Position numbers and translations under genes: made by a program. Below, one piece after another: positions 27,086 through 36,468 of a stretch of 64,000 bases of DNA. Where the stretch lies: assembly GCA_016179685.1 (NCBI GenBank), contig JACPCR010000094.1, positions 1 to 64,000 on the forward strand. The letters run 5' to 3'. The stretch comes from Planctomycetota bacterium. Lineage in GTDB: Bacteria > Planctomycetota > PUPC01 > JACPCR01. The notes under the pieces are model-generated. The model worked only from the letters and a program-made list of their open reading frames with translations. It was not told the origin of the DNA and made no database searches. Each line of letters opens with the position of its first letter. The stretch's first letter is position 1.

Positions 27086-27266
27086 AGGATGCTCGCGGAA
27101 CTCCTTCTCTGAAAGGGGGCTTTCGACCAGTCGAAGCACCTCCTCCAGGTGCGCGTCCAGATACTTCTCCTCCAGCCTCATGCACCGTTGAGGCCTCTCC
27201 GCGCAACAGCATCCCGGCGACAGGGTCCGCTAAGGTGATCTGGGAAAACAATTCCATTTGAGTCAT
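27026..27266 (-). pseudogene. Possible frameshifted small gene
   Basis: From 27266 the minus strand reads MTQMELFSQITLADPVAGML in one frame. From about 27195 the coding look moves to another frame, with QRCMRLEEKYLDAHLEEVLR followed by LVESPLSEKEFREHPLI (the 51-codon ORF 27026-27181). Both parts have normal amino-acid composition, unlike the flanks. One frameshift would join them into a protein of about 60 residues. I do not recognise the family. Alternatively the second part alone is a tiny gene. Confidence 0.3.
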
Positions 27267-27334
27267 GACCCTCTTATGGTACCAGAAGGCGATCCCCCTT
27301 GAACTCCGGCCCGCTGGTGTTTCAATACCAACCC

Positions 27335-30300
27335 ATGCCCGAATCGGACATCCTCATTCGCGGCGCGCGCGTCCACAACCTGCGCAACGTCAGCCTCTCC
27401 CTGCCCCGAAACCGGCTCATCGTCTTCACGGGCGTCAGCGGATCGGGCAAGTCCTCCCTCGCCTTCGATACGCTCTTCGCCGAGGGACAGAGACGCTACG
27501 TCCAGTCGCTGTCGTCGTACGCCCGCCAGTTCTTGGACCAGCTCGAAAAGCCGGATGTGGACTTCATCGGTGGTCTATCCCCCTCCATCTCCATCGAACA
27601 GAAGTCCGCCGCCCACAACCCCCGGTCCACCGTCGGCACGGTGACCGAGGTTCACGACTTCCTCCGGGTGCTCTTCGCCCGGATCGGCACGGCCCACTGC
27701 ATCCGGTGCGGCCAACCCATCGGGGCGCAGACGCGTGAAGAGATTCTGGCGCGGCTTCTCGCTCTCCCCGCCGGCAGTCGCATCCAGGTCCTCGCTCCGG
27801 TCGCCCGCGCCCAGAAGGGGGAATACCGTGATCTCTTCGCGGCGATGCGGAAGCAGGGCTTTGTCCGCGCGAGGGTGGACGGCCGGCCCGTCGAGCTTTC
27901 GGAGCATCTCCAGCTCGATCGGCAGATGCGGCACGACGTCGAGATCGTGGTGGACCGGCTGGTCATCCGGGATGGCCTGCGCCCGCGGCTCGCGGAGGCC
28001 GTGGACCAGGCCCTGGCGCTGGCCCAGGGCACGCTCATCGCATCCGTTGAAGGTCAAAGGGACCTTCTGTTGAGCGCCTCTTACGCCTGTGCGCCCTGCG
28101 GGCTGAGCTACCCGGAGCCCACGCCCCAGCTCTTCTCGTTCAACAGTCCTCAGGGGATGTGCCCGACCTGTTCCGGCCTGGGAACCCAGATCGACCTGTG
28201 TCCCGATCTCATGCTGGTCGAGCCGAAGAAGTCGATCCGGGACGGCGCCATCGATCGGGAGGTCTTTCAGAGAAGCCGCTGGTTGCTGCACCTCTACGAG
28301 GGCGCGGCTCAGGCTCTCGGCTTCCGCCTCGACCAGCCCTGGAATTCCCTCACGGACTCACAGCAGCGCGGCTTCCTCTACGGCACGGGAGACGCTCATA
28401 TCGATTTCATCTGGCGCGGCCGCGACCACGAATGGCGGCACGGCGGAAAGTTCGAGGGCCTCATCGCCATGCAGATGAGGCGCTACGGACAGTCCGGCGA
28501 GCGCAAACGCCGCGCCATGGAAGCCTTCATGCGGACCAGCCTCTGCCCCGAATGCCGCGGCGAGCGGCTGCGGCCTGATGCCCGCGCCGTCCGCGTCGGC
28601 GGCCTCAATCTCCCCGCGGTTTGCCGCCTCACCGTAGGCGAGGCCGAGACCTTCTTCCGGGGCCTCACCCTCGGGCCGGCTCAGCTTCGCATTGCCGAGG
28701 ACGCCCTCAAGGAGATTCGCGGTCGGCTGCGCTTCCTCATGAACGTCGGGCTGCACTACCTGACCCTGGACCGTTCGGCCCCGACACTCTCCGGCGGCGA
28801 GGCGCAGCGCATCCGCATGGCCAGCCAGGTCGGCTGTGGACTCGTCGGCGTCACCTACATTCTGGACGAGCCGAGCATCGGGCTGCATCCCCGGGACAAT
28901 GCCCAGCTCATCCAGACCCTGAGAGAGCTTCGAGACGCGGGCAACACGGTGATCGTCGTCGAGCACGACGAGGAGACCATCCGCGCCGCGGACCACGTCG
29001 TGGATTTCGGGCCGGGACCCGGCGTCCACGGCGGGCACGTCGTCGCCGCAGGCAAATTCCAGGAGATCGTCTCCACCCCGGGCTCGATCACGGCTGAATT
29101 CCTGGACGGGCAACGAGCCATTCCCATTCCGGCCTCGAGGCGCCAGGCCGGCCGGAACGGCTGGCTCACCCTCACCGGAGCGCGCCACAACAACCTCAAA
29201 AACATCACGGTCCGCATCCCCCTGCAGTCCTTCACGGCGGTCACGGGTGTCAGCGGATCGGGCAAGAGCTCGGTGGTGTGTGACATCCTCTGGGAGGCCT
29301 TGGCGCGGGACTTGAACGGCGCGAGGACTTTTCCCGGCGCCTACCGGTCCATCCGCGGCACGGAGAGGCTCCGCAAGGTCGTCGACATCGATCAGAGTCC
29401 GATCGGGCGTACGCCGCGCTCCAATCCAGCCACCTACGTCGGCGTGCTGGACCCCATCCGCGACCTGTTGGCGAGCCTTCCAGAAGCCAGGGTCCGAGGT
29501 TACCGCAGGGGCCGCTTCAGCTTCAACGTGCGCGGTGGCCGCTGCGAGGCCTGCGAGGGACACGGCTGCAACCGGCTCGAGATGGACTTCCTCGCCGACG
29601 TCTGGGTCACCTGCCCCGTGTGCAGCGGCCGGCGCTTCAACCGCGACACGCTGGCCGTGCGCTTCAAGGGCCGGAGCATCGCCGACCTCCTGGACCTCGA
29701 CGTCCAGGAAGCTCTCGAACATTTCGAAAACATCCCTCCGATCCGGTCCATGCTTCAGACCATGGCCGACGTGGGGTTGGGCTACCTCAAGCTGGGGCAG
29801 CCGTCGACAACCCTCTCCGGCGGCGAGGCCCAGCGCATCAAGCTGGCCGAACAGCTCGTTCGGCCCAGCTCCGGCGGCACGCTCTACATCCTGGATGAGC
29901 CGACCACGGGCTTGCATTTTGCCGACGTAGAAAAACTCCTCCAGGTGCTCCAACGCTTCGTGGACGCTGGCAACACGGTCGTCGTCGTCGAGCACAACCT
30001 CGAGGTGGTCAAGTGCGCGGATTACGTCATCGACCTCGGGCCCGAAGGCGGCGAAGGGGGTGGGCGCGTCGTGGCCACGGGCCCGCCCGAAGCCATCGCC
30101 CTCGTGCCCGCCTCCTACACGGGCCAGGCCCTGCGCCGGGTCCTCCATGCCTCAAGGCCAGCCCCCGCCCGAGGCGGGCCGACCGAGAGGCGGCCGACCG
30201 CCGGCCAGAGGAAGCGGGCCTCTCCGACGCCCGCAGGGCGTGGCCGCGCTCTGACCGAAATCCGCATCCTCGGCGCCAGCCAGCATAACTTGAAACATCT

Positions 30301-33300
30301 CAACGTGAGCATTCCCCGCGACCAGCTTACCGTGTTCAGTGGCGTCAGCGGGTCCGGCAAGTCCTCCCTGGCCCTCGATACGATCTATGCCGAGGGTCAG
30401 AGGCGCTACGTGGAATCCCTCTCCGCCTATGCCCGCCAATTCCTCGGCCAGATGCCCAAGCCCAAGGTCGAAAGCGTCTCTGGCCTTTCACCCGCCATCG
30501 CCATCGAGCAAAAGGCCCCGAGCAAGAATCCCCGGTCCACCGTCGGCACGGTCACGGAAATCTACGAATACCTCCGCGTCCTCTGGGCCCGACTGGGCCG
30601 GCCTCATTGCACCGGCTGCGGATCGGAGGTCAGCACCCAGACCAGCGGGCAGATCGTCAGCCGCATCCTGTCGCTCCCGCCGGGCACTCGTTGCCACGTG
30701 CTGGCGCCCGTCGAGCCGCGGGACAACGAGGACTATGAAGGACTCCTCCGCCGGGCGAACCGCGAGGGGTATCCCCGGGCGCGGGTCGATGGACAGGTCG
30801 TCGATCTCGGGGCGGGCGTCGCGGTGGACCGCCGGCGCAAGCACCGCGTCGAGATTCTTCTGGACCGCCTCACGGTGCAGGAGGAGGCCGCGGCGCGGCT
30901 GGCCGGATCGGTGGAGGCCGCCCTCGAGCTGGGCGGCGGCGTACTGCTCGTCCAGCGCCTGGATTCCGGCGAGGACATCCGTTTCAGTCAGTTTCGGAGC
31001 TGCCCGTCGTGCGGGACGAGCTTCGAGGACCTCACGCCCCGGCATTTTGCCTTCAACACGCCTCTCGGCTGGTGCGCGGCCTGCGAAGGCCTCGGCGTCC
31101 AGCGCGGCGCCCACCCGGGCCTCATCGTGCCCGATCCGCGATGGAGCGTGCGGCAGGGAGCGATTACCCTCTGGGGCCCCATCGGTGACAACGACTTCGG
31201 ACGCCTCATCCAGGCCGTGGCGAAGTACGCCGGGTTCAGCCTGGACACACCGTTCCGCGGCCTCGATCCCGCCCATCAGCGGGCCCTCTTCTTCGGACTC
31301 GGCGACGCCTGGATCGAAGCGCACCGCGGCCTCCGGGTCCGCTTCCTCGGCCTCTTCCCCTCGCTCGATGCTTGCACCCGCCATTCCTGGGCGTTCCGCA
31401 GGGCCTTCGAGGACCTGGTGACGGACGTGCCCTGCCACGCATGCGGTGGCGGCCGCATCCGGCCCGATGCCGCCGCCGTCCGCTTCCAGGGCAGGACCCT
31501 GCCCGAACTGTGTCGTCTCCCCATCGGCGCGGCCTCGGCCTTCTTCTCCGCTCTTCCGCTTCCCGAACGCGAGCAGAGGATCGCCGGTGAGGTCCTCCGC
31601 GAAATCACCCACCGCCTCCGCTTCCTCGTCGACGTCGGGCTCGACTACCTGACGCTCGACCGCGCCGCCCCGAGCCTTTCCGGCGGCGAGGCCCAGCGCA
31701 TCCGGCTCGCCAGCCAGATCGGCAGCGGCCTCACGGGCGTCCTTTACGTGCTCGATGAGCCAACCATCGGCCTGCATCCCCGGGACAACCGCCGGCTTCT
31801 GGCCGCCCTCGAAAAGCTTCGGGACCTGGGCAACACGCTCATTGTCGTCGAACACGACCGAGAGACCCTCGAACGCGCGGACCACATCCTGGACTTCGGA
31901 CCCGAGGCGGGCGAAAAAGGCGGCCACGTCGTCGGCCAGGGAAATCCGGACCAGATTCGGCAGCAGCCCGCCTCCCTCACCGGGCAATACCTTGCGGGTC
32001 AGCTCTCCATCGACGTCCCGACCAACCGCCGAGTCCCGGGCGAACGATTCCTCGAGGTGGTGCGTGCCCGGCACAACAACCTCAGGGACGTCACCGTCCG
32101 CTTCCCTCTCGGCCTCTTCATCGCCGTCACGGGCGTCAGCGGCTCGGGCAAGACATCCCTGGTCTTCGATGTCCTTTACCATCGGTCGGCGCGTGATCTG
32201 CACCGTGCCCGGACCGTGCCGGGCGCCCACGACGAGATTCGTGGCCTCCGGCATCTCAACAAGGTGATCTCCATCGACCAGAGCCCCATCGGGTTCTCCC
32301 CGCGCTCCGACCCCGCCACGTACGTCGGCGTCTTCGACGAAATCCGGGACCTCTACGCGGCCTTGCCTGAATCGAAGATGCGCGGCTACACTCCACGCCG
32401 CTTCAGCTTCAATCAGCGTGGTGGCCGCTGCGAGGCCTGCTGGGGCTACGGCGCGCGCCTCGTGGAAATGCACTTCCTTCCCGACGTCTGGATCGAGTGC
32501 GAGACCTGCCGCGGCAGCCGCTACAACCCGGAAACCCTCGCCGTCCGATTCAAGGGCAGGAGCATCGCCGACGTGCTCCGGATGAGCGTCCGCGAGGCGC
32601 TCGAGCATTTCCGCAATGTCCCGCGCATCCGGCGCATCCTGCAGACGCTCGACGACGTGGGACTCGGCTACCTTCGCCTGGGCCAGTCCGCCCCCACCCT
32701 TTCTGGCGGCGAAGCCCAGCGCGTCCGACTCGCCGCCGAGCTCGCCAGGCCCAGCACCGGCCGGACCCTCTACCTGCTCGATGAGCCCACCACCGGTTTG
32801 CACTTCGCCGACATCGCCAAGCTCCTCGCGGTGCTGAACCGCCTGGTAGACGCTGGCAACACGGTCGTTTTCATCGAGCACAACCTGGAGGTGATCAAGA
32901 CTGCCGATTGGATTCTTGACCTCGGGCCCGAAGGCGGAGACGCGGGCGGGCGCGTCGTCGCCCAGGGCGCGCCCGAGGACGTCGCTCTCGTCCCTGAAAG
33001 CCACACGGGCCGGCTTCTCCGCGAGGTCCTCGCCCGAAGCCGCCGTTTTCAGCGGCCCGTCTTTGACTTTGAGGCGCACCGCCAGGCCCTCGACCGCGTC
33101 GAGAAAGAGGAGGAGCTTTGCGCCCCCGCCGCCATGCCGTGGCAGGCGGACGGCCGCCAGTGGCATCTTCGGGACCGGCTGACCCGGCAGGGCGACAAGC
33201 CCCTGTGGGACCCCAAGGTGCTTGCCCGACCGGTGGAGCACATCCTGTCGGACCCCGATTTCGAAGCACACTGGGGTGACCGCGACGCCTTCTCGATCGG

Positions 33301-34075
33301 CCTGAAGGGCAAGCGCATGCCCTTCTTCATCGGGCACTCGACGGGCCGGCGCTGGGCGTTTTTCAAGGTCCGTATCCCTCGGAACTATTGCACCACGGAG
33401 GAGATCGCGAAACGCCTGGCGCTTCCAACATTCAACGATCTGCGAGGCTACCCCTGCTATGGCGATTGGGTGCGCGTCTGGAAGCGCACAGCAGGCAAGA
33501 CCTTTGATGAAGTCAGCGTCTGCCCCGCGGTCATCGGCGACGTGGATACGCCCGCGATGCGGCAATTCCTGGCCGCAGCCATGCAGGCCTTCAAGGAACG
33601 CTTCGGGTCCGGCGGCCGCGCCCGTGCCCGCGTCCCCCATCCCCTTTCCAACGCCAAGGCCAGGGCTCAGCACCTCCAGCGCAGGGAACGCCAGGGACAG
33701 CCCACGGCCTGGGAACCCGAGGCCATCCTCGCCTTCGAACGCCTCTCCGCTTCAAACGATTTCCTGGGTCAGGCGGATTGGTCCGACGATACTCGCATCC
33801 TGTTCCCCGTCCCGAAATGCAAGTGGCCATTCGCCGAGATCGATACGAGCTGGCCGGACCGCCTGGCGGTCACCCTGCGAGCCCCCAAAGGGGAGTTTCA
33901 GGAGAAAACACTCGCCCGAGCACTTGGCTTTGAATGCTGGATCGAGGACTGGCCCGATGCATTCGACCGCATCTGCCTATTCCCCCTCTCGCGCACCCAG
34001 GTCGAGTCCAGGCCGTTTCGGCACTTTCTTCGCCAGTATGCGCGAAGCTTCCGACGGTGGCAGGGCACACGTTGA
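27335..34075 (+). CDS. uvrA: Excinuclease ABC subunit A, tandem duplicated, with C-terminal extension
   Basis: UvrA recognises bulky DNA damage and loads UvrB. This protein has 2246 residues instead of about 940: two complete UvrA units head to tail, then about 340 extra residues. Four P-loops are visible (GVSGSGKSSLAFD, GVSGSGKSSVVCD, GVSGSGKSSLALD, GVSGSGKTSLVFD), as are four LSGGEAQR signatures. Each unit has its zinc modules (CAPC...CPTC, CPSC...CAAC, and RGGRCEAC in both). The linker near residues 950-975 is proline/arginine-rich. Chlamydial UvrA is also a double protein. The extension (from about residue 1905) contains RRWAFFKVRIPRNYCTTEE and IDTSWPDRLAVTLRAPKG and is unrecognised. I start at ATG 27335 (MPESDILIRGARVHNLRN). 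Confidence 0.96.
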   Translation: MPESDILIRGARVHNLRNVSLSLPRNRLIVFTGVSGSGKSSLAFDTLFAEGQRRYVQSLSSYARQFLDQLEKPDVDFIGGLSPSISIEQKSAAHNPRSTVGTVTEVHDFLRVLFARIGTAHCIRCGQPIGAQTREEILARLLALPAGSRIQVLAPVARAQKGEYRDLFAAMRKQGFVRARVDGRPVELSEHLQLDRQMRHDVEIVVDRLVIRDGLRPRLAEAVDQALALAQGTLIASVEGQRDLLLSASYACAPCGLSYPEPTPQLFSFNSPQGMCPTCSGLGTQIDLCPDLMLVEPKKSIRDGAIDREVFQRSRWLLHLYEGAAQALGFRLDQPWNSLTDSQQRGFLYGTGDAHIDFIWRGRDHEWRHGGKFEGLIAMQMRRYGQSGERKRRAMEAFMRTSLCPECRGERLRPDARAVRVGGLNLPAVCRLTVGEAETFFRGLTLGPAQLRIAEDALKEIRGRLRFLMNVGLHYLTLDRSAPTLSGGEAQRIRMASQVGCGLVGVTYILDEPSIGLHPRDNAQLIQTLRELRDAGNTVIVVEHDEETIRAADHVVDFGPGPGVHGGHVVAAGKFQEIVSTPGSITAEFLDGQRAIPIPASRRQAGRNGWLTLTGARHNNLKNITVRIPLQSFTAVTGVSGSGKSSVVCDILWEALARDLNGARTFPGAYRSIRGTERLRKVVDIDQSPIGRTPRSNPATYVGVLDPIRDLLASLPEARVRGYRRGRFSFNVRGGRCEACEGHGCNRLEMDFLADVWVTCPVCSGRRFNRDTLAVRFKGRSIADLLDLDVQEALEHFENIPPIRSMLQTMADVGLGYLKLGQPSTTLSGGEAQRIKLAEQLVRPSSGGTLYILDEPTTGLHFADVEKLLQVLQRFVDAGNTVVVVEHNLEVVKCADYVIDLGPEGGEGGGRVVATGPPEAIALVPASYTGQALRRVLHASRPAPARGGPTERRPTAGQRKRASPTPAGRGRALTEIRILGASQHNLKHLNVSIPRDQLTVFSGVSGSGKSSLALDTIYAEGQRRYVESLSAYARQFLGQMPKPKVESVSGLSPAIAIEQKAPSKNPRSTVGTVTEIYEYLRVLWARLGRPHCTGCGSEVSTQTSGQIVSRILSLPPGTRCHVLAPVEPRDNEDYEGLLRRANREGYPRARVDGQVVDLGAGVAVDRRRKHRVEILLDRLTVQEEAAARLAGSVEAALELGGGVLLVQRLDSGEDIRFSQFRSCPSCGTSFEDLTPRHFAFNTPLGWCAACEGLGVQRGAHPGLIVPDPRWSVRQGAITLWGPIGDNDFGRLIQAVAKYAGFSLDTPFRGLDPAHQRALFFGLGDAWIEAHRGLRVRFLGLFPSLDACTRHSWAFRRAFEDLVTDVPCHACGGGRIRPDAAAVRFQGRTLPELCRLPIGAASAFFSALPLPEREQRIAGEVLREITHRLRFLVDVGLDYLTLDRAAPSLSGGEAQRIRLASQIGSGLTGVLYVLDEPTIGLHPRDNRRLLAALEKLRDLGNTLIVVEHDRETLERADHILDFGPEAGEKGGHVVGQGNPDQIRQQPASLTGQYLAGQLSIDVPTNRRVPGERFLEVVRARHNNLRDVTVRFPLGLFIAVTGVSGSGKTSLVFDVLYHRSARDLHRARTVPGAHDEIRGLRHLNKVISIDQSPIGFSPRSDPATYVGVFDEIRDLYAALPESKMRGYTPRRFSFNQRGGRCEACWGYGARLVEMHFLPDVWIECETCRGSRYNPETLAVRFKGRSIADVLRMSVREALEHFRNVPRIRRILQTLDDVGLGYLRLGQSAPTLSGGEAQRVRLAAELARPSTGRTLYLLDEPTTGLHFADIAKLLAVLNRLVDAGNTVVFIEHNLEVIKTADWILDLGPEGGDAGGRVVAQGAPEDVALVPESHTGRLLREVLARSRRFQRPVFDFEAHRQALDRVEKEEELCAPAAMPWQADGRQWHLRDRLTRQGDKPLWDPKVLARPVEHILSDPDFEAHWGDRDAFSIGLKGKRMPFFIGHSTGRRWAFFKVRIPRNYCTTEEIAKRLALPTFNDLRGYPCYGDWVRVWKRTAGKTFDEVSVCPAVIGDVDTPAMRQFLAAAMQAFKERFGSGGRARARVPHPLSNAKARAQHLQRRERQGQPTAWEPEAILAFERLSASNDFLGQADWSDDTRILFPVPKCKWPFAEIDTSWPDRLAVTLRAPKGEFQEKTLARALGFECWIEDWPDAFDRICLFPLSRTQVESRPFRHFLRQYARSFRRWQGTR

Positions 34076-34165
34076 AGCGGGCCCGAGGGATGCCCGAAAT
34101 GCAGCATCCCCGCCGCCCCGTGCCGCGAATCCAGAGGATGCATTTCCTTCCCAGGAAACTCAGGT

Positions 34166-35392
34166 ATGATCGAAATGGCGCTTGGCCAGGCACGGCGCTG
34201 GGTCGAACAATACGGCTCGCCCCTTTACCTCGTCTTCGAGACCCCCATCCGGGAACGCTTCCGGCGGTTGCGCCGTGCCTTCGACGGCCTCGGCATCCAG
34301 GCCGCCATTGCCTATTCGGTCAAGACCAACTCGCTCGCCGGCGTCTGCCGCATCCTCGCCGAGGAGAATGCCTGGGCGGACATCGTATCCGGCTTCGAAT
34401 TCGAGATCGCCTGCACCGCGGGTTTTTCTTCCAGCCGCCTCGTTTTCAACGGCCCCTACAAGACCGAGGCCGAACTGCGGGCGCTCCTGGGGCACGCTCG
34501 TGTCAATCTGGAAAACCGCGAGCAAATCGAGCGGGCCGACGCCATCGGACGGGAAAAAGGTATCAGGCTGCCTGTCGGACTCCGCATCCACATCCTGGCC
34601 GGCCGCCGGGCCTGGTCCCGCTTCGGCTTCTCCCTCGAGTCCGGAGAGGCGGCGGAGGCCATCGCTCTCACGCGTCGTCTGCCCGGGCTCGATCTCGCCG
34701 GACTCCACACGCACATCGGGACGAACCTTCCCGATCCTGCTGTATTCGAGAAAGCGGCCCGGACGCTCTGCGACCTGGCCGCACGGCTCAAAGCTGAGGG
34801 ATGCTCCATGCAATATCTCGACCTGGGCGGAGGCTTCGCGGCCCCCGGGACGCCGCCTCGGGACTGGGCCGGCGTCTGGTCCGTGCCGCCTCTCGAGGAG
34901 TTCGCGGCGGCCGTGTCCCGGCCCGTAGCCGAGGCCTTCCAGCCCGGGGAACGCCCCCTGCTCGTCATCGAGCCCGGCCGGGCCCTCGTCGCCGAGGCCG
35001 GCATCCTCCTCAGCACGGTGCACAGCCGCAGGCGCACGGGCGGCCGCCTTCAGGCCGTGCTCGACGCCGGCGTGAATCTTCTTCCCAGGGCTTGTCCGCT
35101 TCGCCACGCGGTGCTCAACCTCTCGCGGCCGGACGGCCCCAAGTCGGTGGTCGATCTCTGGGGCCCCCTGTGCATGCCCGAGGACTGCGTGGCCAGCGGC
35201 GTCGAGATGTCGGAGCCGCAGGCGGGCGACCTCCTGGCGATCGGGTCCGCTGGGGCGTACACGTTCAGCCTTTCCACACAGTTCAGCCGATTGCGCCCGT
35301 CGGTCTTGCTCGTGCCGCCCGAGGGTCCCCCGCGCCTCCTGCGCCGATCCGAGACCCCCGAGGACGTGCTGCGGCTGGAAATGAGAGATTGA
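34166..35392 (+). CDS. Diaminopimelate-decarboxylase-like PLP enzyme (fold III)
   Basis: A 408-residue PLP fold-III enzyme. The PLP lysine is in IAYSVKTNSLAG, the histidine in LHTHIGTN, the phosphate-binding glycines in YLDLGGGFAAPG, and EPGRALVAEAG and GPLCMPEDCVA complete the active site. LysA makes lysine from meso-diaminopimelate, and its closest relatives include decarboxylases and epimerases of secondary pathways. The cysteine of the CxxxD motif is present, as in true DapDC. I leave the symbol open because paralogues are common. It follows uvrA by 90 bases on the same strand and may share its transcript. Confidence 0.85.
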   Translation: MIEMALGQARRWVEQYGSPLYLVFETPIRERFRRLRRAFDGLGIQAAIAYSVKTNSLAGVCRILAEENAWADIVSGFEFEIACTAGFSSSRLVFNGPYKTEAELRALLGHARVNLENREQIERADAIGREKGIRLPVGLRIHILAGRRAWSRFGFSLESGEAAEAIALTRRLPGLDLAGLHTHIGTNLPDPAVFEKAARTLCDLAARLKAEGCSMQYLDLGGGFAAPGTPPRDWAGVWSVPPLEEFAAAVSRPVAEAFQPGERPLLVIEPGRALVAEAGILLSTVHSRRRTGGRLQAVLDAGVNLLPRACPLRHAVLNLSRPDGPKSVVDLWGPLCMPEDCVASGVEMSEPQAGDLLAIGSAGAYTFSLSTQFSRLRPSVLLVPPEGPPRLLRRSETPEDVLRLEMRD

Positions 35393-35425
35393 GAGATTGA
35401 AAATTTGAGGGATGGGGAGATGGGA

Positions 35426-35505
35426 GGCCATTCTTCCGTAACTGAAACCTCCCGTTTCTTTCCATCACAACGAAACGAGTCCGCAAGCTTCGTACATCAC
35501 GCTCC
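35426..35505. repeat. 80-base dispersed repeat, copy 2
   Basis: Ungapped match to 22466-22545 at about 66 of 80 bases, same orientation. Begins ggccattcttccgtaactg. Confidence 0.85.
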
Positions 35506-35528
35506 TCAGGAACAAAGTCTCATCTCCA

Positions 35529-35554
35529 TAAGTTCGGGAAGGACGATCAGGTCA
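35529..35554. repeat. 26-base repeat, copy 1
   Basis: Identical to 59421-59446 over 26 bases (contains gttcgggaaggacgatcagg). Weaker similarity continues on the right in both copies (atgaa, gtagcg). Confidence 0.85.
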
Positions 35555-35579
35555 TGTCCATGCGGTATGAATTCCGTAG

Positions 35580-35757
35580 CGGAACGCGTCAGCGTTCCGT
35601 CCGAGAGTTGAGATGTGAGGGTCCAGACGAAGCGCTGGCGCGCTTTGCTACGCCATTCGGGGCTGACACCCCGCGAGCGTAGGCGAAGCCTTCCCAAGTT
35701 TATCCCCCTGGGAGGGGCCTACGATTCCGGGCTTCGCCGAAGCGCTGACGCGCTTCG
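35580..35757. repeat. Three small 6-8-bp palindromes
   Basis: cggaacgc-gtca-gcgttccg (35580-35599), aagcgc-tggc-gcgctt (35630-35645) and cgaagcgc-tgac-gcgcttcg (35738-35757) share the gcgc-N4-gcgc idea with four-base loops. They look like small REP-type units. Confidence 0.65.
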
Positions 35758-35852
35758 CAACGAAAACTTGTGAAGTGCTGAATCAAGATCGATAATAAAA
35801 TCAGGCGGGTCCGTCTCCCCGAACGGATTGAGAAGTTACGTTTTTCGAAAAA

Positions 35853-36245
35853 ATGAATGAATCACCGCGTGAAACATGGGCCGCTTATCTCGGAGGGGCC
35901 GTCACGATCATCCCCGCCATGATCGTGTCGGGATTCATGCCCAAGTGGAACATGCTTCCCTTCACGGGGTGGCTCGCCATTGCCACGGTCGGCGCGGGAA
36001 TCGCCGGGGCCATCGCCACGCCACGGTGGGCGCGCGGCGCTCTGGCCGGCGCTCTGGCCGGCGCCGGCGTCCTGCTGGGCATGTCGCTCTATGTCGCCCT
36101 GCGCGCCGCTCTCACCGGCAATAATACCTTCTTGAAGATCGAGCTCGGTATTGGCGCGGTCCTCGGCGCGGCGCCGGGCATGCTCCTTTTTACCCACTGG
36201 GCGCGCGTCAAGCCGGGTGAAGACGATGAAGAGGAAAGCGGCTGA
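35853..36245 (+). CDS. Small integral membrane protein, unknown function
   Basis: A 130-residue protein with about four hydrophobic segments: residues 10-30 (YLGGAVTIIPAMIVSGFM), 37-55, 60-85 (glycine/alanine-rich GALAGALAGAGVLLGMSLYV) and 95-115. It ends in an acidic tail (GEDDEEESG). I do not recognise a family. The start ATG follows an A-rich stretch without a clear ribosome binding site. It stands alone; the next gene has its own promoter. Confidence 0.65.
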   Translation: MNESPRETWAAYLGGAVTIIPAMIVSGFMPKWNMLPFTGWLAIATVGAGIAGAIATPRWARGALAGALAGAGVLLGMSLYVALRAALTGNNTFLKIELGIGAVLGAAPGMLLFTHWARVKPGEDDEEESG

Positions 36246-36350
36246 CCTGTGCCATCGATGGCCGTGCGTGTGGGAAGGGACTGCAACTTAAGGTGCGCTT
36301 CGGGGATGGCCGGTGGGAAAAATCATGAGCACGGCCACGGTTCGCCGGAC

Positions 36351-36378
36351 TTGGAACCTCTGGAACAGTCGCTAGAAT
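36351..36378 (+). promoter_or_regulatory. Putative sigma-70 promoter of the TPR gene
   Basis: TTGGAA and TAGAAT with a 16-base spacer. Transcription would start near 36385, 85 bases before the ATG at 36469. Confidence 0.6.
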
Positions 36379-36468
36379 AGCCTTTTTCACCGTCCGAGAC
36401 GGGGCGGTCTCACCGGCCCGGTTTCCGGACGCGGGATGAGATTTCATGCCCTTCGGGAGTGCGAAGCG

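Larger units (their letters stand above)
26569..27334. other. Long gap before uvrA with repeats and a small ORF remnant
   Basis: This 766-base stretch holds a 19-base repeat copy (26571), a patch resembling widespread tcaccccggcc / ggagaaggg repeats (26729-26765), degenerate heptads of the catttgcc type on both strands (26995-27085) and a possible broken small gene (27026-27266). No clear promoter for uvrA was found. ORF 26701-27063 crosses all of these and is not protein-like. Confidence 0.55.
35393..35852. other. Repeat-filled gap after the DapDC-like gene
   Basis: The 460 bases contain the 80-base repeat (35426-35505), the 26-base repeat (35529-35554) and three small palindromes (35580, 35630, 35738). 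A run of gagagattgag words follows the DapDC stop. No gene is recognised; the short ORFs here are translations of repeats. Confidence 0.65.

Noticed and set aside
28358-33673. Long minus-strand ORFs across uvrA (596 and 1061 codons)
   Set aside because: Antisense shadows of a gene with four P-loops and signatures.
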